Shown: positions 1 through 8,678 of the stretch, one piece after another
How the letters are laid out: the number at the start of each line of letters is the position of its first letter
Numbering within the stretch: position 1 is the first letter of the stretch
Assembly (NCBI GenBank): GCA_020736575.1
Contig: JAGPYM010000004.1
Span: forward strand, 1,860,001-1,924,000
Length of the DNA: 64,000 nt
Source of the DNA: Thelonectria olida
Lineage: Eukaryota > Ascomycota > Sordariomycetes > Hypocreales > Nectriaceae
Direction of reading: 5' to 3'
The notes under the pieces: model-generated
Told to the model about the DNA's origin: nothing
What the model saw: the letters and a program-made list of their open reading frames with translations, nothing else
The model's database searches: none
Made by a program: the position numbers and the translations under genes

Positions 1-259
1 ATGTGCTTGGGCTTATGCTTGCCATTCTGGAGAGTGTTAAGACGAAATTTCCTCGAAAACAAAACTGAACTTACAACGGGTCTTTCAATAGCGCATGGCC
101 GGATGGCCGAGACATCGTGTATCTAGCTAGCGGGAGCTGACCTGGGTTCGAGACTAAAGGTTGTCGAGTGAGGACCAGGCCAGGGCGATATGGCTGTGGT
201 CAACGCTCAATTCGCAACTTGACACTTGACACTTGACACTTGAGAAGTTATGCCAAGTT
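1..259. other. Left flank, no gene seen
   Basis: I see no supported coding sequence here. A short run of four head-to-tail copies (the last incomplete) of the heptamer ACTTGAC lies at about 217-243. At 104-111 there is TGGCCGAG and at 145-155 GGTTCGAGACT. These resemble the A and B boxes of an RNA polymerase III promoter, but the flanks do not pair as a tRNA acceptor stem, so no tRNA is called. Confidence 0.5.
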
Positions 260-1225
260 TCAAGTATACAAAACACTCCCAGCGCCTAGGCCAAATACTC
301 GTCGAAACATAATTTGGCCAATCACGTCGCTAAAAATATTGTCACTCCCATCACCCACATCATCGACCTGAATCAAGTAGAGTTCAGCCCCAATGCCCTT
401 GGCCAAATCCTCAGCCTCCTCACTTGATACACTCCATTCCACTTCTTGGTCACGGGGCTTCACGCCGATAATGATAAATGGAAACGGTCTCGGCTTTATA
501 CCGCCCGTCTTCGCGCTGATATCCAGCTTCTCGAGCCCCTCGTCGCGGGCGTATTGAACCTGAGTCGGCACGCCTTGTTCCTCTCGTCGTTGAGGCGTCG
601 GCGTCCGCAAGCAAATCAACTCCATCAGAGTTGAGATTGCCCGAGCACAAGTACGTATCCTGGTTGCGGGTGGAGGGGCGTCTTTGGGCAACGGGCACGG
701 AGCGGCACGATGAACATTATGGTGTAGTAAAGGAAGCAGCCTGAAGCTTTCCCTGTTCATCACGTCGTACATCATGAGAATAGCGTCGCTTGTGCCGACA
801 GGTTCGCGTAGATACATCCAAATATCGCCGGGAACGAATGACGGGCCGTAACCGTGCCTCTGGACCTGCAACTGAATGTTGTGCGAGTAGTACGAGCGGC
901 CCTGTCGAAAATGAGAGATATGGCTGAATTTGTGAGCCTTTGCGTCGAGTACAGTGTGCAAGGGTACTGAAGAAGAACCTACTAAACGGCATCGGCAACA
1001 TTGGCATCGTAAGGACGATTGGGGCTGAGGAGCTATCAAAGCACGACTTCTGGTCAGATGGACTTGGTACACTGGGGATATGACACTTGCCTTCCATTGT
1101 ATCCTTTTTGCTTCGTTCCAATCCGCCATATGCCAAAAGATGAAAGTGACACTATATGGGAGACGCTCTAAGCATTCGGAATGGATTTCGCCAAGGAAGT
1201 CCTGTTCTTTTGCTGTGAGAGGCAT
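260..1225 (-). CDS. Ras-like small GTPase-like protein, diverged or degenerate
   Basis: The longest frame on this strand encodes up to 321 residues. The middle and C-terminal parts look like a Ras-type fold: a strand and helix reading DAILMMYDVMNRESF matches the region after G3, and FIIIGVKPRDQE followed by SSEEAEDLAKGIGAELY matches the G4 strand and following helix of small GTPases. A G1 P-loop (GxxxxGKS/T) is not visible in any frame near the 5' end, and the NKxD-type G4 motif is replaced by VKPRD. About 80 residues between the two blocks are low in similarity. A possible switch-I remnant (YDANVAD) sits in another frame near 985-1030, so the true gene may contain introns that I could not resolve. 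It lies beside an AT-rich island and a pseudogene, so it may also be decaying. The family call is moderate; activity as a GTPase is doubtful. Confidence 0.45.
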   Translation of the reverse strand: MPLTAKEQDFLGEIHSECLERLPYSVTFIFWHMADWNEAKRIQWKASVISPVYQVHLTRSRALIAPQPQSSLRCQCCRCRLVGSSSVPLHTVLDAKAHKFSHISHFRQGRSYYSHNIQLQVQRHGYGPSFVPGDIWMYLREPVGTSDAILMMYDVMNRESFRLLPLLHHNVHRAAPCPLPKDAPPPATRIRTCARAISTLMELICLRTPTPQRREEQGVPTQVQYARDEGLEKLDISAKTGGIKPRPFPFIIIGVKPRDQEVEWSVSSEEAEDLAKGIGAELYLIQVDDVGDGSDNIFSDVIGQIMFRRVFGLGAGSVLYT

Positions 1226-2017
1226 TTTAGAGGCTGAGATTGTCGACGGCGTTGTTGGTGATTTACGAGTGAACGGGAAAATCTGAGTGGTGATGCACCT
1301 GAGACTTGGAATCCAAGAAATACGACACTGAAGATATTGTCCACGTCGCCTTATATATCATGCTAAAAGTGGCATAACGCACTAACATGGCACGATGGGC
1401 GCTGTGTTGGTTCAATGCTGGACTGACGCTTTGAAAAAATAGGGCCATGTGGAGGAGGAATGTATGGAAAGATTACGCTCAAAGTTGGCCGAGTAATACT
1501 GAGACGGCTGTTTTAAAAACGGTTAATAGCGCACCGCACCCTTTTACTAATACTCCTTCTAGGTATATTATGAAATTATAAATAGTTTTTTTAATATAAA
1601 TAAATTGTAATGTATTATTATAAAAGTATAATATTTTAATACCTAGCTAAGGGGGGGTAATAAGAAAAAGGTAAGGTATTTTATTTTATAAAAAATATCT
1701 CTTGCTTTTTTCTTCTCTTTTACTAAAATAAGATTATATAAGTAGGTTTCATTCTATTATCAAGTACAAATATAACCACAAACACAGCGAGGGCTGCCTA
1801 GGACCCATCGTTACTAATCCTTTTTCAAAGCTTTGTACTTTTCTCCTTCAAACGTGACCTTGCAATTCTCAAGCTTCTTCCCTTAGATCATCGATATAGT
1901 CCCACTATTGAATAAGCCACAACGAGAGGCAGGACAAGGCCATCATGAAGATGGATTCCTAGCATTTGTAAGAACTAGGAAATAGAATGAGCTGACGTTT
2001 GAATGAAAGAAACCACA
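1226..2017. other. Gene-free stretch with AT-rich island
   Basis: No convincing gene is present. The stretch is dominated by an AT-rich block at about 1561-1760 (listed separately). A short frame at about 1930-1955 followed by a GTAAGA donor-like site could be a 5' exon of the TPR pseudogene downstream, but this cannot be shown from the sequence alone. Confidence 0.5.
1561..1760. repeat. AT-rich island, possible RIP-mutated relic
   Basis: About 200 bases made almost entirely of A and T, with many TpA steps, runs of T and A, and a single G7 run, in a window otherwise near half GC. In ascomycetes such islands commonly come from repeat-induced point mutation of old transposon copies. No open reading frame, terminal inverted repeat or target duplication can be defined, so the element type is unknown. 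It lies between a degenerate GTPase-like frame and a TPR pseudogene. Confidence 0.5.
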
Positions 2018-3138
2018 TCTGACACCTTCATACACACAGAAACAGCTCTTCTCAAGCCAATGGCAAGAAACCGTTGAGAGGTGTCAACTCTCACTGGAGC
2101 CAAATGACCTGGGCAACCTGCACTCTCTCATGTCGTGGGGTTCCATCTGTGAGAATGTGTTGGCCATGCCAAGTGGAAACGGAGCTACTACGTGAGCAAC
2201 CCACGAGTTCGCAAAGACTAAATCAGCTTTGTACCATCTTGACAACTTTCCTCAAATCCACGAATCTAAGGACCTCGAGCTCATCACAAAGGGTTATGAA
2301 ATCCGGCTTCGTGAAGATCCGATAAACCACGTGTTGTGCTATGGGTTCGAGGCCTATTTGGGGCATGCATACAGCACGGCCAACGATAACGATGTTGCCT
2401 TGAAGTGGTTTGAAAAGGCACGGAATCGTTGGGTAGAGTTTGTGGACAAGTCCTACCCAACCGTGCTGAAAATGAACATGGCCCAGTGTTTAGTCTATTT
2501 GGGGAAATTTGCTGACGCCAGGTCCCTGTTGGACACAGCCATAGCTGAGTTTAAGAAAACCAAGCCCATTCACTGGGTAATGCTCTCCTAGTGCGTTGCC
2601 GTTCCAGCACATGGCTTCTCGATGGTTGACTCACATTGACTCAGCGCAAATCAGATCGCGGCCCCATCAGCAGGATCGAGGAGAACTTCGAGGCGTCCGA
2701 GGCCAACTTCCTCGAGGCTCTTAACGTCTAGCGGCAGGGAGGCCACGCTCAATTGGACCCGTTTTATGGTGGCTGCTGTTACAAGACAGGAGTAGTGTGT
2801 CTCGACCAGGGCAAGACAGAGGCCGCAGTGTAAGTGAAGTGGCCTATCCCATCGCGGTGCATTGAGGTTTGTTCAGAGCAACTCACCTCCTTTACAGAAA
2901 ACATCTACGGGACTCTTTGGTCGTGACCAAGTTCTACAAGGACTACATGACAGTGGAGCACGCCCGTACCTGTTTCAAGCTTTCTGAAGCACTGATTCAG
3001 AACAACCCGGACGACACGGCCGAAGCAGACGACCGGAGGGAAGACGCCGAGGTGTATTTGAAGAACCGCGACCCGGACGCCACAGACTTCTCAGACAAGG
3101 ATTATTATGATAAGTTCATTCATATTTTCTGGAGATGA
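2018..3138 (+). pseudogene. TPR-repeat protein, 5'-truncated with two in-frame stops
   Basis: A single reading frame, joined over two canonical introns (2577-2644 and 2830-2897), encodes a continuous tetratricopeptide-type protein of the fungal TPR/MalT-like group. Recognisable blocks are an N-terminal segment reading LGNLHSLMSWGSICENVLAM, TPR helices around 2290-2570 (GYEAYLGHAYSTAND-like, then ALKWFEKARNRW), and a C-terminal block with GGCCYKTGVVCLDQGKTEAA, KHLRDSLVVTKF and EHARTCFKLSEALIQNNPDD, ending at TGA 3136-3138. The frame is broken by TGA at 2193-2195 and TAG at 2729-2731. Both fit single transition mutations, and family similarity continues across each stop. No start codon in a good context was found, so the 5' end is also missing or lies in upstream exons. 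Introns still have intact splice sites, which suggests recent inactivation. A sequencing error at one stop cannot be excluded, but two make this unlikely. Confidence 0.7.
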
Positions 3139-3545
3139 ATCACTTTGCATCGAATCTGTTTGTTCTAACGTATCATCTGCGCATTGTTTCAAGACACTGT
3201 TGCTGTGCGGAAAATAGCCTAGTCCCGGACTCAACGCAAAGGGTATTGGGGGTAATCGGTTGGATTGCATCTTTAAGTAATAGTTCTTTTTAAACAACTC
3301 ATGTTCCAGGCGAGCTTCCTCGTCATATAATCTGAGATGGTTTATTACATCACTATCCGAATTTGTTCCCTCGTGATTATCCATCCAATGGATAAATTCC
3401 CATGGATGCCCCTGCAGACTGATAGTGGGGCGCACGGTGGACGACGGCCCCGCTAAAAAGTTGAATCCATCTGGAAACTTTTCGACCCCGATCCAAACAC
3501 AACATTTACCACTTCACGCTCCTCAAACAGCCTCCCACCCACAAA
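3139..3545 (+). other. Intergenic, LCP5 5' flank
   Basis: About 400 bases between the TPR pseudogene and LCP5. Small frames exist on both strands but none has recognisable features. The last 60 bases are rich in C, A and T, as expected for a fungal 5' leader, and run into AAAATGG at the LCP5 start. Confidence 0.5.
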
Positions 3546-4673
3546 ATGGCAGCCCCGACGACGTTACCGGCGCTGCTGACCTCGTTGACGCAGTCGCTCT
3601 CGTCCGCCCTCGAGGTCACCCCCAGGATCGCCGCCATTGAGCGCCAAAAAGACGGCATCTCGCTCCTCGACGTCAAGAACGAACTGCTCCTCTCCTACCT
3701 CCAAAACCTCGTCTTCCTGATCCTCCTCAAGCTGAGGAACGCAAAGCCCGATACCGAAACCTCAAATGACCAGGATTCAGAACTCGACGAGTCTGTGCGC
3801 TCCAAACTCGTCGAGCTGCGTCTCTACCTCGAGCGAGGAGCCAGACCCTTGGAGGAGAAGTTGCGATTTTCCATTGATCGATTCCTTCGAACAGCAGACG
3901 ACGCCGAGCGCGACCGAAAAGCAAAGGAAGCCGCCATGAATGAGAAGGCTGGATCCGACTCTGGGTCTGCTTCTGGTTCTGACGAAGAAGACGACTCTGA
4001 GACAGAGAGCGACGACCAACAAGTCTCCCGCAAGCCTGGAAAGCACGGCAAGCTCTCAGCCGCCCCCAACTTTGGCAGCCTCGTCGACGACGTCGCCACA
4101 AAGCGCTCCAAGGGCGAAGAATCGTCCTCAGGCGTCTACCGCCCCCCCAAGCGCGACCGCCAAGTCATGGAGCCTGCCACACGCCGCGAGAAGCCCGAAC
4201 GCCGCGCCAACCGCTCGCGCACCATGGAAGAGTTCGTGCAGTCAGAGCTCTCGGCCGCGCCGCTCGCGGAGCCCAGCATCGGCACGACCATTGTCCAGGG
4301 CGGCCGCAAGACCAAGACGGCGGCGATGCGCAAGGACGAGGACGAGCGCCGCGAGTACGAGGAGACCAACTACACGCGCTTGCCCAAGGAGAGCAAGAAG
4401 GTGCGCGCGCAGAAGGCCAAGGAGGGCCGCAACGGCCGCATGATGTTTGGCGGCGAGGAGTGGCACAACCTGGGCGAGGGCGTGGACCGCATCGACCGCC
4501 TGACCAAGAAGAAGGCCGGGCAGAGCGGCGTGCGCGCCATGTTGGAGAAGAGCCGGAAGCGCGGCATCGACACGGCCGACGGCCCCAGAGGAAGCGGCAT
4601 GATTGGAGAGAGGTTTCAGAAACGAGCCAAGATGTTGGAGAGTGGACGAGGAGATCGGCGCAAGAAACGATAG
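3546..4673 (+). CDS. LCP5: U3 snoRNP protein LCP5 / neuroguidin family
   Basis: Intronless gene for 375 residues. The N-terminal 110 residues form a Sas10/Utp3/C1D domain, with the signature GISLLDVKNELLLSYLQNL near residue 38 and the following helix VFLILLKLR. The middle is acidic and serine-rich (about 130-160). The C-terminal third is strongly basic, with the conserved ETNYTRLPKESKK stretch near residue 275 and a Lys/Arg-rich end (GDRRKKR), as in yeast Lcp5 and animal neuroguidin. Members act in the nucleolus with the U3 snoRNP and the small-subunit processome in 18S rRNA maturation. The start is chosen because it precedes the domain directly and sits in a good context. It is convergent with the glycosyltransferase-like gene downstream. 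The middle of the gene is GC-rich, which opens several long shadow frames on the opposite strand. Confidence 0.9.
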   Translation: MAAPTTLPALLTSLTQSLSSALEVTPRIAAIERQKDGISLLDVKNELLLSYLQNLVFLILLKLRNAKPDTETSNDQDSELDESVRSKLVELRLYLERGARPLEEKLRFSIDRFLRTADDAERDRKAKEAAMNEKAGSDSGSASGSDEEDDSETESDDQQVSRKPGKHGKLSAAPNFGSLVDDVATKRSKGEESSSGVYRPPKRDRQVMEPATRREKPERRANRSRTMEEFVQSELSAAPLAEPSIGTTIVQGGRKTKTAAMRKDEDERREYEETNYTRLPKESKKVRAQKAKEGRNGRMMFGGEEWHNLGEGVDRIDRLTKKKAGQSGVRAMLEKSRKRGIDTADGPRGSGMIGERFQKRAKMLESGRGDRRKKR

Positions 4674-5066
4674 ATGGGATAGACAAAATAGGACCGGTGG
4701 TACATGCCATTTGGCGTGGTTTGAAATCGACGTTTTTAAGGAGTTTCATCACCAACATGTTCAACCATGGTTGATGCTTAATATGCGTGCTGAATGACGA
4801 TCGATTAACGACGTGAAACTATTAAATCATTTGGTCACGTCTTATACCAATAGTGTAAATTTTGTTCGCTTTCTAGTCTCCCAAGAGCCAAAGATACTCC
4901 AACACCAAGGCATGCTTCATTATTGTCTAACCTAAATTCCAATCCGTTACTCTGTGAGAGCCATCAAGTGAGCATCCCCTGCCTAGTATGAACGCCAGGA
5001 AACCTCCACGTCTCATAGTTCCTTATGCCCTAAATACACCTAAGAGATTATATCGCCCCTGGGCGA
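4674..5066. other. Convergent intergenic spacer
   Basis: About 390 bases between the 3' ends of LCP5 and the glycosyltransferase-like gene. It must carry the two 3' untranslated regions. No further structure was recognised. Confidence 0.5.
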
Positions 5067-7082
5067 CTAGGTGACATTAGCGCCGTCGCTATCATCGTTA
5101 TTTTTTACAGTGTTGGGATCATTGGGGAGTCCCTCTGCAGCATCATCATCGGGCTCATCCTGGTCTGGTGGATTGACTACGGTACGTTGCTCCGCCGGGA
5201 TTATCGGTTCTTCCTTGGGGGGTGCCACTTGTTGGGGCTCTTGCCATTGCTCTGGGGGAGGAGGAACGACATTCTCAGGAAGAGGAGGAGGGACGTTTTC
5301 AGGAGGAGGGATGTTTTGGAGAGGAGGAGGAATGTTTTTGGGAAGAGGTGGAAACTCTTCAGGAGGAGGAGGGGGAAGATCTTGAGGAGGAGGCGGAGGT
5401 GGAGGCGGAGGAGGTGGTGGCGGAATATCCCCAGGAGGAGGCGGAGGAGGTACGTCCCTAAACAACTCCCAGTCAAAGTGTGCAGGGCAGAGGTCCCACC
5501 ACATCAACGTGATGCCCTTATCAGTAGGGATTCCATCCGCCAGCATGGAAAGGTTCTGTTGAAAGCGTTGCGTGAGCAGATCACGCGCTCTGGGGAAGAA
5601 CCACGTCTGGTTCCACTGGAGCTCAAGCTGATACTTCTGGGCGCTGTTGTGATGGATCATGACGGGCGCGACGCCAACGCAGATCTCTGAGTACAGCGGC
5701 AGCGTGGTCCAGTTGTGTCCAGGCATCATGTCCAGGGCGTCTCCTCGGGGGATGTCGTCGAGATTCGGGAGCTTGGGGTTGGGACAAGTGAACATGTGAG
5801 GAGCGCCCAACTGATCCGTGAAGGACTCGTTTTGGCGGATATAGCGACGATCCAACCAGGCATTCGAGGACTGGTGCCCCAATAGTGACCAGTAGTCGAC
5901 AGTGATTCCAAATTCGTAGGGCTTCCCTGGGACGTAGCCCGGATCCATTTCCTGGTGCGCGAATGGCGGCTTAAGCACGTCGTCGATTATGTAACCCTCG
6001 ACGGTAACAGGGGGAGGCTTGGCTCCAGCACGGTGAGGAATAATAGCGTCCAGGACATCGTCCATATGCTTGCGATGACGACGTCGCATAACTTCGCGGT
6101 GAAACTCTTGCTCTCCCCATATCTCGGCGAAGATGCTCTGGTCACTACCACGATGACAGTGGGCGACCACGTCACGATCGGTGCTGTCGAAGTATACACT
6201 CGTCCGCTGTATGCAATCATCCATCTTGTCTCTCGCGTGCTGGAACAGGATGCGCATGTCGCGGACAGGCCCCATCATGAATCCCGCAACAAGGTAACGG
6301 GTCCGAAAGCTACTCCACGCTGTACCTCCAACGACAGTATCGGTGTTGGGGCCATAAAGATCGTGCGGGAGGGGAGAGTCTGGGATTGGATAACAGGCAA
6401 CGGTGTGAATGAAATTGGGACAGCATCGCTTGCCGCTACTGAAGACGATGGTTGAGGTGATGTTCTCTATGTCCCGAGCTCGCCCCATTCGTTGGGCAAC
6501 GCGTTCGTTTTCCTCGGCAATAATGGCGTCGTAGCGAGAAAGGATGGTCTCGTATGGCAGCTGGAACCAGATGTCGTAGCTATCGAATATCAAAACGATG
6601 TCGTCGTCGAAGTTGGGCTGCTTGCGTCTTTCTTCGTCGTTCATCCACTCTAGACTCCGTGTGATTTTGGCAAAGTGTGAGCCGCCACCCAGGAGCTTTT
6701 CCGTTTTATCGTCATCGCCCCAGCCCACGATATTAGGACGTGGATATCCGAGAATAGCCATGGAAAGGAGCGTCTTGCACAGGGTGAGAGCGGTCTGCGT
6801 GGCCGTCATGACGAGATGGACCGTTCGGTTGTCGGTTTGTAAGGGCTCCGTGTCATGGTAGCTAATGTCGGCTGCGTCTGTAGCCCACGGAGAGTGCTTA
6901 TATGAGTCGCCGAGGGCATTGAGCTGGTGGTCTGGTCAGAAGCTGCCTTTTGTAGTTCCAGATCTGGGCGCATGTCTCGAGGCGATTGGACTTACAGAGA
7001 TGAAGCGGGTAACGAGGAGAGTGCTGAGAATGAATATGGCAGTGACCGCCCAGCGAGGTCGCCGGGTAAATTTGGCCAGCAT
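5067..7082 (-). CDS. Golgi-type membrane glycosyltransferase-like protein with polyproline tail
   Basis: Two exons (7082-6996 and 6923-5067) joined by a phase-0 intron with GTAAGT donor and CTGACC branch give 647 residues. Exon 1 supplies a short basic N terminus and one membrane helix (about residues 11-28), the layout of a type II Golgi protein. The luminal part has a strand-turn block DDDIVLIFDSYDIWFQLP at about residues 135-152, like the metal-binding region of the glycosyltransferase domain in PLOD and procollagen galactosyltransferases, and a later GSDQSIFAEIWGEQEF block, like the DDQ-type acceptor region. Fungal homologues are uncharacterised as far as I know. The last 120 residues are unusual: about 90 residues of proline runs with acidic spacers, then an acidic Asn/Asp tail. 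The enzymatic role is inferred from fold-like motifs only; donor and acceptor are unknown. Confidence 0.75.
5210..5455 (-). repeat. Proline-codon tract (GGA/GGN-rich on the plus strand)
   Basis: The segment encoding the polyproline tail is a long purine-rich tract on the plus strand made of GGA, GAG and GGN triplets. The coding strand gives runs of up to 13 prolines separated by short acidic or amide-containing linkers. It is low-complexity and likely length-variable between strains. Confidence 0.8.
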
Positions 7083-8678
7083 TATGGCGTCGCAACAGTG
7101 GCAGCAGCACTAACAAGGCACATACAATAATGAGATCAGGTTAATGACAAGACGGACAAGACGGTAACAATGGGGTACAACTCGACTGAGACGCCTCGAG
7201 GACGCCTCAAGCAGCAACACTACAATGAGGGGCAAAGGAGTGACTGAAGAAGACAGAATGGTTCGGCGAAAGGAAGGTTGCAGAGGAAGGAAAGGGATGC
7301 TTTTGCCAGATCGACACGACAGGGTTGCGCTCCCTCCGGCCTGAGTGGCAGGTGGGTGGATCGAGGAAAAAAGGGCGCCGTTTTTGAGACTATCGCCTCC
7401 TGTCTTGACTGGATGCCCACTACCCCTAAAAAAGCAAAGGGGTTGTCGTGACTGCTTGGCTGCATTCCACTGAAGCTTGCTCGGAATCGCCTGCGCTTCT
7501 GTGTAGAAACATTCCCGGCGCCTTCTTTGAATGGAACAAATCCTGGCTTGTGAACACGCCCGTACAGAGTAGGTCAAGAGGTATTCGAGGATTGAACAAT
7601 GAAGACTCGGCCATGTGCTCAATCGTTCCGGGGTAAAGAATGCGGAAGAAAGGGGTTCCTAGTTCGGACGGGTTTGCCAGGGCTCAATCGATAGATCGAT
7701 TCAAGGTTCCACTCCAACCCAAAATGGAAATCTCTGATGAAGGCCATGGCAGGCAAGGAATGAATCAATGGTGCTTGCGCCGACTCCGTAGTATGAGCTG
7801 CTTCTTCAGACCTCTGTACTACAGGAACGGCGGAAGTAATAAGAAAGGATAGAAACATTCCGGTTACTTATGCTTCTTGGGTGGAGCATAGACGATAGGG
7901 CTGACTTGAGGGATCTGATCTGCCCATGGCACCGCAGCGTTTCATTGTTTCTGAAGTTAAGGGTCTGCTCCCTGGTCAAATTCCGCGAATGTGGTTGAAG
8001 GCCTGGCCCCTGCAGGTTCATACTGCGTCCATGGTGGATGACGACTCGCCGATTCCGATGGCATTCACGAGCCAGTTGCTATTGATTTGGACGTGGATTG
8101 GTTCGAGTGAAAAGGAAGTAGTCAAAGGGATGTGAGCGTCGACTTTTCTGTGGAGCTTCCTCCTGTCAGTCAAGAAAGAGCCTGCGCGTCCTGCGCGTGT
8201 GTGTGGAGAAGCGGGAAGGGGCAAGGGGCAGGCGGTTTGGAGGTTTGCTGCAAACATCCCCTCGCTGAAAATTGACAGTCGAGACTCAAGTGTCGATAAG
8301 ATAAGGAAGCTGAGCTAAGCCCTTTCAGGTCACGTCTCATGGGAAATTTCTCCAATGCCCCTCCTCAGTCATAACTTCAAGGTTAAGCAAAAGCACAGCT
8401 TAAGTCTCATGAGATTGAGGTCGACAGTCAGAATACCATCAATGACAGCTCTATTTGTGGCGTAGAAATTGACCTACGCAACAAATCGTGAGAATTACTC
8501 CCTCGATTTACTAGCAAAATTTCCCATCTATTGCCAGGTTCGACCAACACCGCTCAAACCAAGTCCGCACCAAGCTGGGTTCAGCTGCCTATACGCTTTC
8601 AACAGCTACATGAAGAGGCTGCCATTCGAGCCAAAGCCGATTTCAACACCTTATTCACAAATCTCACAACTAACCGCC
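7083..8678. promoter_or_regulatory. Divergent promoter region, 1.6 kb
   Basis: Space between the head-to-head glycosyltransferase-like gene and RPC37. A 170-codon frame on the minus strand (7622-7110) has no recognisable domain and is taken as chance. A double GATA motif, GATAAGATAAG, lies at about 8295-8305, a form bound by GATA-type regulators in fungi; use here is not shown. No RNA gene was recognised. Confidence 0.4.
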
